A DNA stretch of 22,687 bases from Candidatus Hydrogenedentota bacterium (GCA_016934125.1 JAFGTL010000592.1:1-22687); one strand, 5' to 3'. Counted from the first letter of the stretch, positions 1 through 8,460 are shown. Made by a program: numbers and translations. Notes: generated by a model not told the origin, from the letters alone.

Positions 1-1
1 C

Positions 2-517
2 ATGGGCGGGCGCGCCGCCGAGGAGGTCGAGTTCAACGAGTTCACGACGGGCGCCGCCAGCGACCTCAAGCGGGCCACGGAACTCGCCCACGCCATGGTG
101 TGCCAGTGGGGCATGAGCGAACTCGGCCCCATCTCGTTCGGCGGCAGCACCGAGGTCTTCCTCGGCCGCGACTTCGTCCGGGAACGCGATTTCAGCGAGG
201 AGACGGCCTCCTCCGTGGACAAGGCGATCCACAAGATCCTCGAAGACGGCTACGCGGACGCGCGCCGGATCGTTACCGAGAACCGGGCCGTGCTGACCGC
301 CATCGCCGACGCCCTGGTGGATCGGGAAACCCTCGAGGCCGACGAACTCGACGACATTATCCGCCGCGTGGGCGGCGAAAACCTCCTCCCGCCGCGCGAC
401 CAGAAACCCTCGTGCACAGAAGCGCCCAAGAAGGCCGCTGACTCGGAACCGGCCCCGCCCGAGGAGCCGGACGTCAATGACGTGAGTCCCGGCGAGGTCG
501 TTCCGGGCACGGCGTAA
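2..517 (+). CDS. ftsH: FtsH ATP-dependent zinc metalloprotease, C-terminal part (5'-truncated by window)
   Basis: This is the last ~171 codons of an FtsH-type membrane AAA+ protease, which degrades misfolded membrane proteins and short-lived cytosolic regulators. The first visible residues (GGRAAEEVEFNEFTTGA) belong to the M41 peptidase domain just after the HEXXH helix. The Asp in TTGAASDLKRATELA (about residue 21 here) fits the third zinc ligand of the family. The helical C-terminal part (GMSELGPISFGG, EVFLGRDF, FSEETASSVDKAI) is typical. The last ~45 residues form a Pro/Glu/Ala-rich tail, normal for FtsH. The AAA+ module, HEXXH and N-terminal membrane segments lie outside the window. The stop is only 4 nt before folP, so the genes are probably cotranscribed. 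Family assignment is secure from conserved blocks. Confidence 0.95.
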   Translation: MGGRAAEEVEFNEFTTGAASDLKRATELAHAMVCQWGMSELGPISFGGSTEVFLGRDFVRERDFSEETASSVDKAIHKILEDGYADARRIVTENRAVLTAIADALVDRETLEADELDDIIRRVGGENLLPPRDQKPSCTEAPKKAADSEPAPPEEPDVNDVSPGEVVPGTA

Positions 518-521
518 ACCC

Positions 522-1358
522 ATGGAAACTGAGACGTTGCAAGTGGGCGCGGGGCAGAAGACCCTCGTGATGGGGGTCGTCAACGTCACCCCCGATTCCT
601 TCTACGACGGCGGCCGGCTCGCCGGGCCCGCCGAGGCCGTCGCCCATGCCCAGACCCTCGCCGCCGACGGCGCCGACCTCCTCGATATCGGGGGCGAGTC
701 GTCCCGGCCCGGGGCCGAGCCCGTGCCGCCCGCCGAAGAGATGGCGCGCGTGCTGCCCGTGTGCGAGCGGCTCCAGGCCCTTCCGACCCCCGTGTCCATC
801 GACACGTACCACGCCGAGACGGCCCGGCGCGCCCTCGCCCTGGGCGTGTCCATGGTGAACGATATCACGGCGTTGCGGGGCGATCCGGACATGGCCGCCG
901 TGGTGGCCGGGGCGGGCTGCCACTGCGTGCTCATGCACATGCAGGGCGCCCCGCGCACCATGCAGCGGGATCCCCGCTACGACGACGTGATCGACGATAT
1001 TGCGGCGTTTTTCGAGGAACGGATGGCGTTTGCCGTCGCCGAGGGCGTACGCGAGGAGGCCATCTGGCTCGATCCCGGGTTCGGCTTCGGCAAAACCGTC
1101 GACCACAACCTGACGATCCTGCGCCGGCTCGCCGAGTTCAAGCGGCTCGGCCGGCCCATCTTGATCGGTACCTCAAACAAGTCTACCATCGGTGCAGTCC
1201 TCGATTTGCCCGTTCAGGAGCGGATGGAGGGGACTGCGGCGACGGTTGCGGTCGCCGTGTGCAACGGGGCCGACGCGGTGCGCGTCCACGACGTGCGCGC
1301 CATGGCCCGCGTAGCCCGAATGAGCGACGCGATTATCAAGCGGGGGCGCGATGACTGA
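522..1358 (+). CDS. folP: Dihydropteroate synthase
   Basis: This enzyme condenses 6-hydroxymethyl-dihydropterin pyrophosphate with p-aminobenzoate in cytosolic folate synthesis. At 278 aa it is the normal length. Seen in order: MGVVNVTPDSFYDGG (pyrophosphate/metal loop, Asn21), DIGGESSRPGA (55-65), SIDTYHAETARRAL, MVNDITALRGD, WLDPGFGFGKT, and the late loop GTSNKSTIG. A final VRVHDV block corresponds to the usual RVHDV. The late loop is normally G-x-S-R-K-S; here the Arg is Asn while the catalytic Lys is kept, so activity is still expected. The ATG lies 4 nt after the ftsH stop and has no convincing Shine-Dalgarno sequence, which suggests translational coupling. The 3' end overlaps glmM by 8 nt. 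Confidence 0.96.
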   Translation: METETLQVGAGQKTLVMGVVNVTPDSFYDGGRLAGPAEAVAHAQTLAADGADLLDIGGESSRPGAEPVPPAEEMARVLPVCERLQALPTPVSIDTYHAETARRALALGVSMVNDITALRGDPDMAAVVAGAGCHCVLMHMQGAPRTMQRDPRYDDVIDDIAAFFEERMAFAVAEGVREEAIWLDPGFGFGKTVDHNLTILRRLAEFKRLGRPILIGTSNKSTIGAVLDLPVQERMEGTAATVAVAVCNGADAVRVHDVRAMARVARMSDAIIKRGRDD

Positions 1359-2694
1359 ACGACTGTTCGGCACGGACGGGATCCGCGGGGTGGCCAACAA
1401 CTGGCCCATGACGGCCGAGATGGCCCTGCGCATCGGCCGCGCGGCCGGCCATATCTTCCAGAACGGCAACGAAACCCACACCGTCCTCATCGGCAAGGAC
1501 ACCCGCCTGTCCGGCTACCTCTTCGAAAACGCGCTCACCGCCGGCCTCTGCTCGATGGGCGTCAACGTGCTCCTCGTCGGGCCGCTGCCCACGCCAGGGG
1601 TCTCGTACATCATGCGCAGCCTCCGTTGCGACGCCGCGATCATGATCTCGGCGTCCCATAACGCCTTCCACTACAACGGCATCAAGTTCTTCGGCCGCGA
1701 CGGATTCAAGATCGCCGACGAAGTCGAGGAAGAGATCGAACGGCTCGTCACCTCGGGCGATATCGATAACATCCGGCCCACCGCCGAGCAGATCGGCACG
1801 GCCCGCCGCATCGACGACGCCGTCGGCCGCTACATCGAGTTCGCCAAAGCCACCTTCCCGAAAGGCATGCGGCTCGACGGCCTACGGATCGTGTGCGACT
1901 GCGCCCACGGCGCCTCCTACAAGGTCGGGCCCATGGCCCTCTCGGAACTCGGCGCCGACGTCATCGCCATCGGCGATCGGCCCAACGGCCGCAACATCAA
2001 CGAGGGCTACGGATCCACCCAGCCCGAGGAAATGCGCGCCACCGTCATCCGCGAGCGCGCCGACGTCGGCGTCGCCTTCGACGGCGACGGCGACCGCGTG
2101 CTCATGGCCGATGAAGAGGGCCGGATGCTCGACGGCAACGCCCTCCTCGTCCTCCTCGCCATCGACATGCTCGAACACGACGCGCTCCCCGGCCACACCG
2201 TCGCCACGACGATCATGGCCAACGGCGGGCTCGAACGCGCCCTTGCCCCCTACGGCGGCAAGGTGCTCCGCACCAACGTCGGCGATCGCTGCGTCGTCGA
2301 GGCCATGCGCGCCCACGGCTATAACCTCGGCGGCGAATCCTCCGGCCACGTCATCCTCCTCGAACACAACGTCACCGGCGACGCGCTCATCGCCGCGTTG
2401 CACGTGCTGGCCATCATGGTGCGGAAGGATCAGCCCCTCTCGGTGCTGGCCGCGCCGTACCGCCCCCTGCCCGAAGCCCATGCCACCGTGCCCCTCGACA
2501 AGAAGCGGCGGCCCTCGCCCGAAGCCCTCGATCAAGTCCGCCAGGAGGCCGAGGCCGAACTCGGCGAGGCGGGCCGCGCCGTCATCCGGCCCTCCGGCAC
2601 GGAACCCATCATCCGCGTCATGGTGCAGCATGAGCGGCTTCGGGACGCCGAGAAACTGGCCAAGGCACTTGCCAAGCGGATCGGGGCCCTGTAG
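1351..2694 (+). CDS. glmM: Phosphoglucosamine mutase
   Basis: GlmM interconverts glucosamine-6-phosphate and glucosamine-1-phosphate, feeding UDP-GlcNAc for peptidoglycan and lipopolysaccharide. The 447-aa length is typical. Visible motifs: the N-terminal FGTDGIRGVAN; the phosphoserine loop MISASHNAFHYNGIKFF, whose serine falls at residue 102 as in E. coli GlmM; the Mg-binding DGDGDRVLMAD; the sugar-binding loop GGESSGH; and the C-terminal phosphate-binding RPSGTEPIIRVMV. The start ATG sits inside the end of folP (8-nt overlap, ATGACTGA), so translation is probably coupled. The ftsH-folP-glmM order is found in many bacteria, so this looks like an ordinary housekeeping operon. No clear terminator follows in the 85-nt gap before the sigma factor gene. 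Confidence 0.97.
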   Translation: MTERLFGTDGIRGVANNWPMTAEMALRIGRAAGHIFQNGNETHTVLIGKDTRLSGYLFENALTAGLCSMGVNVLLVGPLPTPGVSYIMRSLRCDAAIMISASHNAFHYNGIKFFGRDGFKIADEVEEEIERLVTSGDIDNIRPTAEQIGTARRIDDAVGRYIEFAKATFPKGMRLDGLRIVCDCAHGASYKVGPMALSELGADVIAIGDRPNGRNINEGYGSTQPEEMRATVIRERADVGVAFDGDGDRVLMADEEGRMLDGNALLVLLAIDMLEHDALPGHTVATTIMANGGLERALAPYGGKVLRTNVGDRCVVEAMRAHGYNLGGESSGHVILLEHNVTGDALIAALHVLAIMVRKDQPLSVLAAPYRPLPEAHATVPLDKKRRPSPEALDQVRQEAEAELGEAGRAVIRPSGTEPIIRVMVQHERLRDAEKLAKALAKRIGAL

Positions 2695-2779
2695 CCCGCC
2701 CGCTTTTCCGTCCGATCCGACAGGCCTGCTTGTGTGACGCGCGTCCGGCCCGCTGCCGCGGCGCGCGGGGGCGTGAACC

Positions 2780-3397
2780 TTGAGCCCGGTTGAAACGTAT
2801 TCGCAGTACAAGAATGAGACGCCGCCGCAGCCCAGCGACGAGGAACTCGTCGCGCGCTGCCGCGACGGCCACCGGGACGCGTTCAACACGCTTGTCACGC
2901 GGTATCAGCCCCGGTTGTTCAGTTTTATCGTGCGCATGGTGGCGAACCGGGCCGACGCCGAGGATCTGTTTCAGGAAACCTTCCTCCGCGTATACCGGCA
3001 CCTGGATCGGTTCCGCGCGGGCGCGCCCTTCCGGCCGTGGCTCTACCGGATCGCCACCAACGCGTGCCGCGATCACCTGCGCCGGGCCCGCCGGCGCCGC
3101 ACCGTCTCGCTCGACCGCGAGTCGTTTGCAGATGGGCCCGCCCCGATCGACCGCGCGGCGTCTACGCTGCCCGGGCCCGGCGAGCGGGCCCGCGAAGCCG
3201 AACTCGCCGAGCGGCTTGCGGCGGCCGTGGCCAAGCTGCCCGTCAAACAGCGCGCCGTGTTCCTCATGGCGCGCTACGACGGCATGCCCTACGGCGAGAT
3301 CGGCCGCGCCCTCGGGATCCCTGTCGGCACGGTGAAATCGCGCATGAACAAGGCCGTGAGCGCGCTCATGCGCGAACTCGAGGAGGCCCAAGCATGA
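2780..3397 (+). CDS. ECF-family RNA polymerase sigma factor (RpoE-like)
   Basis: This is a 205-aa group 4 (extracytoplasmic function) sigma factor. The region 2 helix reads ADAEDLFQETFLRVYRHLDRF, followed by FRPWLYRIATNACRDHLRR for -10 recognition. A basic linker follows, then region 4 with LPVKQRAVFLMARYDGMPYGEIGRALGIPVGTVKSRM, the helix-turn-helix that binds -35. The start is taken as TTG at 2780. An in-frame TGA at 2774 blocks any further extension, and no ATG or GTG is in frame before the conserved EELVARCRDG. Its stop overlaps the next start as ATGA (4 nt). That overlap is the usual arrangement of an ECF sigma with its cognate anti-sigma factor. Confidence 0.94.
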   Translation: MSPVETYSQYKNETPPQPSDEELVARCRDGHRDAFNTLVTRYQPRLFSFIVRMVANRADAEDLFQETFLRVYRHLDRFRAGAPFRPWLYRIATNACRDHLRRARRRRTVSLDRESFADGPAPIDRAASTLPGPGERAREAELAERLAAAVAKLPVKQRAVFLMARYDGMPYGEIGRALGIPVGTVKSRMNKAVSALMRELEEAQA

Positions 3398-4410
3398 ACG
3401 GCGAATCGACACGACGCCCGGACGGCGCCTCGCGCGCCCTGCTCCGCGGCTACCTGCTCGATACGCTCAGCGCCCGGGCCCGCAGCGGGCTCGAGCAGCG
3501 GCTCGCCGAGTCCGCCGAGTGGCGTGCCGCCCTCGATGCCGAGCGCGCCGCCCTCGATGCCCTCGATAGGCTCCCCGCGGAGCAGCCCTCGCGCGACCTC
3601 GCCGCGGCCGTCATGCACCGGCTCGACGAAGCGCGCGCACCGCGCCGGGCCACGGCGGGCCGCCGGGCCATCGAATACGGCCTGGCCGCCGCGGCCGTGG
3701 TGATCGTGGCCGTGCTGGTGCTGCCCGCCTTGTCCCGTTCGCGCGAAGCGGCCTGCCGCGCCACCGTCCAGACCAACCTCAAGCAAGTGGGCATGGCCCT
3801 CAAAATGTACGCCAACGAGAGCCGCGGCGAACTGCTTCCGCCCCTCGCCCCGTACAACGGCGTCTGGACGCTTGACGTGCGCGTGCTGTATCCGGAATAC
3901 CTCACGGATCTGAGCCTGCTCGTCAACCCCTCCCTCCCCGATGCGGACGCCCTCGTCGACGAAATCCAGCGGGCCGGCGCCCAGACGCCGCCGGACTGGG
4001 AGGCCATCGCCCGGATCACGGCGCAGAGCTACGTGTATACGGGCTGGGCCGTGCGCGATGCGTCCGAGGTGCAGGTGCTCGCGCGCCGCGAAACCGAGAT
4101 CCGCCGGCCGGACGCCCCCACCGATCTCAGAACCGACGGGGAGCCCCTGTACCGCCTGCGGGAAGGCATCGAGCGCTTCATGATCACCGACATCAACAAT
4201 CCCGCCGCCACCGCGTACGGCCAGTCCGAGATGCCCGTTGTTTTCGAAACGGGCCTCGGCAAGGACGGCGCCGAAGGCCGCCACGTGCTCTTCATGGACG
4301 GCCACGTCGACTTCATCGAATCCGACGCCGACTCGCCCGTCCTGCGCGCCGTCGACGAATTGCTCGCGCCCCGCACGCCCTACGTGCCCGCTCCCGGACA
4401 GGCTCCTTGA
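3394..4410 (+). CDS. Putative membrane anti-sigma factor fused to a pseudopilin-like (DUF1559-type) periplasmic domain
   Basis: This 338-aa protein is encoded directly after, and overlapping, the ECF sigma gene. Residues 1-90 are charged and helical and resemble the cytosolic part of ECF anti-sigma factors; no HxxxCxxC zinc motif is present. One membrane segment spans about 93-113 (AVVIVAVLVLPAL). The residues straight after it (SRSREAACRATVQTNLKQVGMALKMYANES) look like the post-membrane helix of type II secretion or DUF1559 pseudopilins. The C-terminus contains HVLFMDGHVDF, like the F-x-DGHV block of the 'H-X9-DG' domain, although the leading His of that motif is not visible. The start is ATG at 3394 because of the ATGA overlap. 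Seen: the fusion order. Inferred: anti-sigma function, with the pilin-like part facing the periplasm as a sensor. The TTGA of its end overlaps a possible promoter. Confidence 0.75.
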   Translation: MNGESTRRPDGASRALLRGYLLDTLSARARSGLEQRLAESAEWRAALDAERAALDALDRLPAEQPSRDLAAAVMHRLDEARAPRRATAGRRAIEYGLAAAAVVIVAVLVLPALSRSREAACRATVQTNLKQVGMALKMYANESRGELLPPLAPYNGVWTLDVRVLYPEYLTDLSLLVNPSLPDADALVDEIQRAGAQTPPDWEAIARITAQSYVYTGWAVRDASEVQVLARRETEIRRPDAPTDLRTDGEPLYRLREGIERFMITDINNPAATAYGQSEMPVVFETGLGKDGAEGRHVLFMDGHVDFIESDADSPVLRAVDELLAPRTPYVPAPGQAP

Positions 4411-4436
4411 CACGGTCCCCCGGTTGGTGGAAGAAT
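4407..4436 (+). promoter_or_regulatory. Possible sigma-70 promoter for the acyl-CoA ligase/fucosidase unit
   Basis: TTGACA (4407-4412) is followed after 18 nt by AAGAAT (4431-4436, 4 of 6 matches to TATAAT). It overlaps the stop codon of the upstream gene. A 6-bp hairpin GTGGAA/TTCCAC (4427-4446) overlaps the -10. The -35 is perfect, the -10 only fair. Confidence 0.4.
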
Positions 4437-4477
4437 CGCTTTCCACTGAACGGTGCCCAATGCAGGGAAGGGGAATC

Positions 4478-6031
4478 ATGCTCAATCTCGCCACGCTCCT
4501 GGAAAGCAGTGCCCGCGAGTTTCCAGGACGAACCGCCGTGGTGCTCGATCCGTTCCGGTTGTCTTACGCCGAGGTGGACGCGCTGGCCGCCCAAGTCGCC
4601 AGCGGCCTCCGCGCCGCCGGCATCCACCGTGGCGACAAGGTGGCCCTGTGCTGCCCCAACATCCCCTACTTCCCCATCGTGTATTACGGCATCCTCAAGG
4701 CGGGCGCCGTGGTCGTGCCGATCAACGTGCTCCTCAAGCGGCGGGAGCTGGCCTTTCTCCTCGAGGATTCGGACGCGCGCGCCTTCTTCTGCTTCGAGGG
4801 CACCGAGCAGAACCCCATCGGCCACGAAGGATGGGCGGCCTTCAACGACGTGGCCGCCTGCGATCGCTTCTGGATGATTACCGTCGATCCCGGCGGGCCG
4901 TCGCCCATCGACGGCACGGATACCCTGGGCCGGCTTGTGTTCGAGCACGAACAGGGCATCGAGACGGTGCCGACGCGTTCCGACGACACGGCCGTGATCA
5001 TGTACACCTCCGGCACCACCGGCCGGCCCAAGGGCGCCGAACTGTCCCACTCGAACCTCGTCATGAACGCCCTCGTCAGCCGCGATCTCGTGCGCGCCAA
5101 CGAGGACGACATCACCGTGGTCGCCCTGCCCCTGTTTCACGCCCTCGGCCAGACCACCCAGATGAACATGGTGTTCCTGGCGGGGGCCACGGCCGTGCTC
5201 CTGCCCCGCTTCAACCCGTCCGACGTGCTCCGCCTGTTTCAGGAGGAAAACGCGACGCTCTTCTGCGGCGTCCCCACCATGTATCGCGCCCTGCTCCAGT
5301 GCCCCGAGGCGGACTCGTTCGATCTCGACAAGATCGCCGGCACCCTCCGCGTCGGCGTGTCGGGCGGCGCCGCCATGCCCGTCGACATCCTCCGCCAGTT
5401 CGAGGAACGCTTTAACGTCGTTATCCTCGAAGGATACGGCCTGTCCGAGACCTCGCCTGTTGCGTCGTTTCACCGCACCGGCCGCCCGCGCAAGCCCGGC
5501 TCCGTCGGCGAGCCGGTGTGGGGCGTCGAAATGCGTATCGTCGACGAGGAGATGAATGAGCTGCCCGTCGGCGAGGCCGGCGAGATCGTGATCCGCGGCC
5601 ACAACGTCATGAAGGGCTACTACAAACACCCCGAGGCCACCGATCAGGCGCTCCGGGGCGGCTGGTTCCACTCCGGCGATGTCGGCAAGCAGGACGAGGA
5701 CGGTTACTTCTACATCGTCGATCGAACCAAAGACCTCATCATCCGGGGCGGCGTCAACGTGTATCCGCGCGAGATCGAGGAGGTTCTCATGAGCCACCCG
5801 GACATCTCCGTCGCGGCCGTGGTGGGCGTGCCCGATGACAAGTTCGGCGAAGAGATCAAGGCCTTCGTGGTTCCCGTGCCCAAAGTGGATGTGGCGCCCG
5901 AGGACGTGATCGCCTGGGCGCGGAACGAAATGGCGCGATTCAAGGTGCCGCGGTATGTCGAGATTCGCAAGACGCTGCCCGTGAACGCGATTGGCAAAGT
6001 ACTGAAATCCGAGTTGCGGAAGGAGGGGTAG
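4478..6031 (+). CDS. Long-chain acyl-CoA ligase (AMP-forming, FadD-like)
   Basis: This 517-aa cytosolic adenylate-forming enzyme activates a carboxylic acid (probably a fatty acid) as acyl-AMP and then acyl-CoA. Motifs in order: the ATP P-loop TSGTTGRPKGAELSHSN (177 onward), the substrate-pocket and adenine block GYGLSETSPVASFH, the GWFHSGDVGKQDEDGYFYIVDR hinge region, KDLIIRGGVNVYPREIEEVL, and the catalytic Lys in PVNAIGKVLKSELRK near the C-terminus. The start at 4478 is preferred because AGGGAAGGGG lies just upstream; an in-frame ATG at 4460 would add six residues but lacks such a site. It is followed 23 nt later by the fucosidase gene, an unusual partner, so the pair may be an operon by position only. 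Exact chain-length specificity cannot be read from the sequence. Confidence 0.9.
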   Translation: MLNLATLLESSAREFPGRTAVVLDPFRLSYAEVDALAAQVASGLRAAGIHRGDKVALCCPNIPYFPIVYYGILKAGAVVVPINVLLKRRELAFLLEDSDARAFFCFEGTEQNPIGHEGWAAFNDVAACDRFWMITVDPGGPSPIDGTDTLGRLVFEHEQGIETVPTRSDDTAVIMYTSGTTGRPKGAELSHSNLVMNALVSRDLVRANEDDITVVALPLFHALGQTTQMNMVFLAGATAVLLPRFNPSDVLRLFQEENATLFCGVPTMYRALLQCPEADSFDLDKIAGTLRVGVSGGAAMPVDILRQFEERFNVVILEGYGLSETSPVASFHRTGRPRKPGSVGEPVWGVEMRIVDEEMNELPVGEAGEIVIRGHNVMKGYYKHPEATDQALRGGWFHSGDVGKQDEDGYFYIVDRTKDLIIRGGVNVYPREIEEVLMSHPDISVAAVVGVPDDKFGEEIKAFVVPVPKVDVAPEDVIAWARNEMARFKVPRYVEIRKTLPVNAIGKVLKSELRKEG

Positions 6032-6054
6032 TCCATACCCCCGGAGGACGAGTC

Positions 6055-7317
6055 ATGGCAACAAAGAAGACGCTGAGCGACGTCGAACGGTTGAAGTGGT
6101 TCCACGAGGCCCGGTTCGGCCTGTTCATTCACTGGGGCCTGTACGCCATCCCGGGCCGGGGCGAATGGGTGATGTTCCAGGAGCGCATCCCGAAGGCCGA
6201 GTATGCCAAGCTCGCCGGCAAGTTCAACCCGGGCAAGTTCGACGCAACCGCCTGGGCCAAGGTGGCCGCCGGCGCCGGCATGAAGTACGCCGTGCTCACC
6301 ACGCGCCACCACGACGGGTTTTGCCTGTTTGACAGCAAGGTGAGCGATTTCACCTCGGTGAAGACGCGGGCCAAACGCGATTTCGTCGCCGAGTACGTCA
6401 AGGCCTTCCGCAAAGCGGGCATCAAGATCGGCTTCTACTACTCCCTTCTCGACTGGCGCTACCCCGGATACTGGATGCCCGAGAAGCATCCCGACAGCGC
6501 CAAGGAAATGGCCGGCCAGTACGAGGCCCAGGTGCGCGAGCTCATGACGAACTACGGCAAGATCGACGTCCTGTGGTACGACGGCGGTTGGGTGCCCAAC
6601 CTGCCCGAGGGCAAGACCCTCGCCCAGTTCTGGAACTCGAAGAAGGTGAACGCCATGGCGCGCGAGCTCCAGCCTCATCTCATCATCAACAACCGATCGG
6701 GCATCGACGAAGACCTCGATACGCCCGAGCAGCACGTCACCGCCTCGAAACCCGGCCGGGGGTGGGAATCGTGCATGACCATCGGCGACTCGTGCGGCTG
6801 GGGGTACATCCGGAACAACCCCAACATGAAGACGACCACCCAGCTTCTCCAGAACCTCGTGATCGCCGCGGCCGGCGAGGGCAACTACCTCCTCAACGTC
6901 GGCCCGAGGCCCGACGGCACCATCCGCGGCCGCGAGAAGGATCGGCTCCGCGCCATGGGCAAGTGGCTCAAGGTGAACGGCGAGGCCATCTACGGCTCCC
7001 AGCGGTGCCCCCTCCACGGCGGCATGATCGGCCTGTGGACGGCCAAGGGCAACACGGGCTACCTCAACGTGTTCCGGTGGCCGGGCGAAGAGGCCGTCGT
7101 GCCCCTCGTCAAAACCAAAGTCAAATCCGCCAAACTGCTCGCAACCGGCAAGAAAGTCAAGGTGAAGCAGGAACACAACGGCCGGCTTGTCCTCAGCGGC
7201 CTGCCCAAGTCGCCCCCGGATCCCGACATCGCCGTGATCAAAGTCCAGTTCGAGGGCAAACCGGCCTCCATGGCCGAGACCGACGCCGCCGCCTGGCTCG
7301 AAGGCAAGGCGAAGTAG
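6055..7317 (+). CDS. GH29 alpha-L-fucosidase
   Basis: A 420-aa glycoside hydrolase family 29 enzyme that releases alpha-linked L-fucose with retention. Seen: WFHEARFGLFIHWGLYAIPGRGEW near the N-terminus, the TTRHHDGFCLFDS substrate-binding block (residues 82-94), YYSLLDWRYP, and IDVLWYDGGW, whose Asp176 is the expected nucleophile. Further on are LIINNRSG and LLNVGPRPDGTI, both typical of the barrel end. The acid/base Glu is not fixed in this family; the Glu in DTPEQHV is a candidate. About 110 C-terminal residues would form the usual beta-sandwich. No signal peptide is visible (starts MATKKTLSDVERLKW), so it is probably cytosolic and acts on imported oligosaccharides. A good ribosome site (GGAGGA) precedes the ATG. 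Confidence 0.93.
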   Translation: MATKKTLSDVERLKWFHEARFGLFIHWGLYAIPGRGEWVMFQERIPKAEYAKLAGKFNPGKFDATAWAKVAAGAGMKYAVLTTRHHDGFCLFDSKVSDFTSVKTRAKRDFVAEYVKAFRKAGIKIGFYYSLLDWRYPGYWMPEKHPDSAKEMAGQYEAQVRELMTNYGKIDVLWYDGGWVPNLPEGKTLAQFWNSKKVNAMARELQPHLIINNRSGIDEDLDTPEQHVTASKPGRGWESCMTIGDSCGWGYIRNNPNMKTTTQLLQNLVIAAAGEGNYLLNVGPRPDGTIRGREKDRLRAMGKWLKVNGEAIYGSQRCPLHGGMIGLWTAKGNTGYLNVFRWPGEEAVVPLVKTKVKSAKLLATGKKVKVKQEHNGRLVLSGLPKSPPDPDIAVIKVQFEGKPASMAETDAAAWLEGKAK

Positions 7318-7337
7318 AGACGCTACTCGTTCGCGTG

Positions 7338-7366
7338 CGGGGCCGTCGGGCAATCCGGCGGCCCCG
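7338..7366. terminator. GC-rich hairpin between convergent genes
   Basis: CGGGGCCG (7338-7345) pairs with CGGCCCCG (7359-7366) around a 13-nt loop, in the 60-nt gap between the fucosidase (+) and mutY (-) ends. The plus side is followed by TCTTGTT, not a full T-run, so it is a weak or bidirectional terminator at best. Confidence 0.5.
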
Positions 7367-7377
7367 TCTTGTTGCGA

Positions 7378-8460
7378 TCACAGCAGCGGCAGCACCTTGA
7401 GGTTGGCCTTCGGGAAGGCGAACCGGCCGAACTCGCCCGGCAACGTCCACCGGAGTTCCGTGTGTGTCTTCGGACTCGGCGTGCCGCCCATGTGTGCGCA
7501 GCGGTATACGTGCACCGTCACCGTGAAATGGGAGTAGGCGTGGTCGATGGACGCCACCAACCCGCCCACGCGCACCGCCATGCCGAGTTCGTCGCGCAGG
7601 ATGCGTTCGAGGGCGCCTGCATGGCTCTCGCCCGGGCCCACCGTGCCGCCCGGCAGTTCCCACAGCCCGCCCAGCAGGCCCCCGCCCGGCCGTTTGCCCA
7701 GCAGGTAGCGCCCGTTCTTTCGGATCGCGGCGGCCACGGCCTCCTGATGCGGCACGGCCGCCTTGGCCCGCCGCACCGGCCGCTCCGCTTCGACACCCAG
7801 GGCGTGCGCCCGGCACAGGGCCCGGGCCGGGCAGGCCGCGCATTGCGGCGCCTTCGGCGTGCATACGCACGCCCCGAGTTCCATCATGGCCTGGTTGAAG
7901 TCGCCGGGGCGTTTCACCGGCACGAGGCGTTCGGCCAGCCCCCACAGATCCCGGCGGGTGGCCGCGTCGTCGGCGCATGCGCGGATGTCGAAGAGGCGCG
8001 TCAACACGCGGATCACGTTCCCGTCGAGCACGGCGGCCCGTTCGCCGAAGGCGATGCTGGCGATGGCCCCGGCCGTGTAGCGGCCTACCCCCGGCACCTT
8101 GCGCCACCCCGCGGCTGTGTCCGGGAACCGGCCGGCCCGTTCGCCCGCAATCCCTTTGGCCGCCCGGTGCAGGTTGCGGGCGCGCGCATAGTAGCCGAGC
8201 CCCTCCCACAGCTTGAGCACCCGATCCTCGGGGGCCGCGGCGAGATCGAACACGGTGGGGAAGGCCGCCATGAACCGCTCGAAGTACGGCGTGCCCTGAT
8301 CGATCCGCGTCTGCTGGAGCATGATTTCCGACACCCAGATCGCGTAAGGATCGCGGCTGCCCCGCCAGGGGAGATCGCGCGCGTGGCGCCCATACCAGGC
8401 GAGCAGCCTCCGGCGCAGGGCGCTCACGACACGGGCCGGCGGCGAGGGCGCGTCGTTCAA
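7378..8460 (-). CDS. mutY: A/G-specific adenine glycosylase
   Basis: MutY removes adenine mispaired with 8-oxoguanine. The 360-aa length is typical. Seen: DLPWRGSRDPYAIWVSEIMLQQTR with the catalytic Glu45, and the helix-hairpin-helix VPGVGRYTAGAIASIAF. Next is VLDGNVIRVL with catalytic Asp146. The 4Fe-4S ligands are C200-x6-C207-x2-C210-x5-C216, followed by a NUDIX-like 8-oxoG recognition domain (LLGGLWELPGGTVGPGES). The longest reading starts at TTG (8460-8458), overlapping the stop of the upstream hydrolase by 4 nt (TTGA). A GTG about 11 codons later is a plausible alternative start that keeps all motifs. The overlap implies coupled expression with a secreted hydrolase, which is functionally odd and probably just compact packing. 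Confidence 0.95.
   Translation of the reverse strand: MNDAPSPPARVVSALRRRLLAWYGRHARDLPWRGSRDPYAIWVSEIMLQQTRIDQGTPYFERFMAAFPTVFDLAAAPEDRVLKLWEGLGYYARARNLHRAAKGIAGERAGRFPDTAAGWRKVPGVGRYTAGAIASIAFGERAAVLDGNVIRVLTRLFDIRACADDAATRRDLWGLAERLVPVKRPGDFNQAMMELGACVCTPKAPQCAACPARALCRAHALGVEAERPVRRAKAAVPHQEAVAAAIRKNGRYLLGKRPGGGLLGGLWELPGGTVGPGESHAGALERILRDELGMAVRVGGLVASIDHAYSHFTVTVHVYRCAHMGGTPSPKTHTELRWTLPGEFGRFAFPKANLKVLPLL

Noticed and set aside
1882..2898. A 338-codon minus-strand frame opposite glmM
   Set aside because: Antisense to a fully conserved gene and composed of Gly/Val/Asp runs typical of shadow frames.
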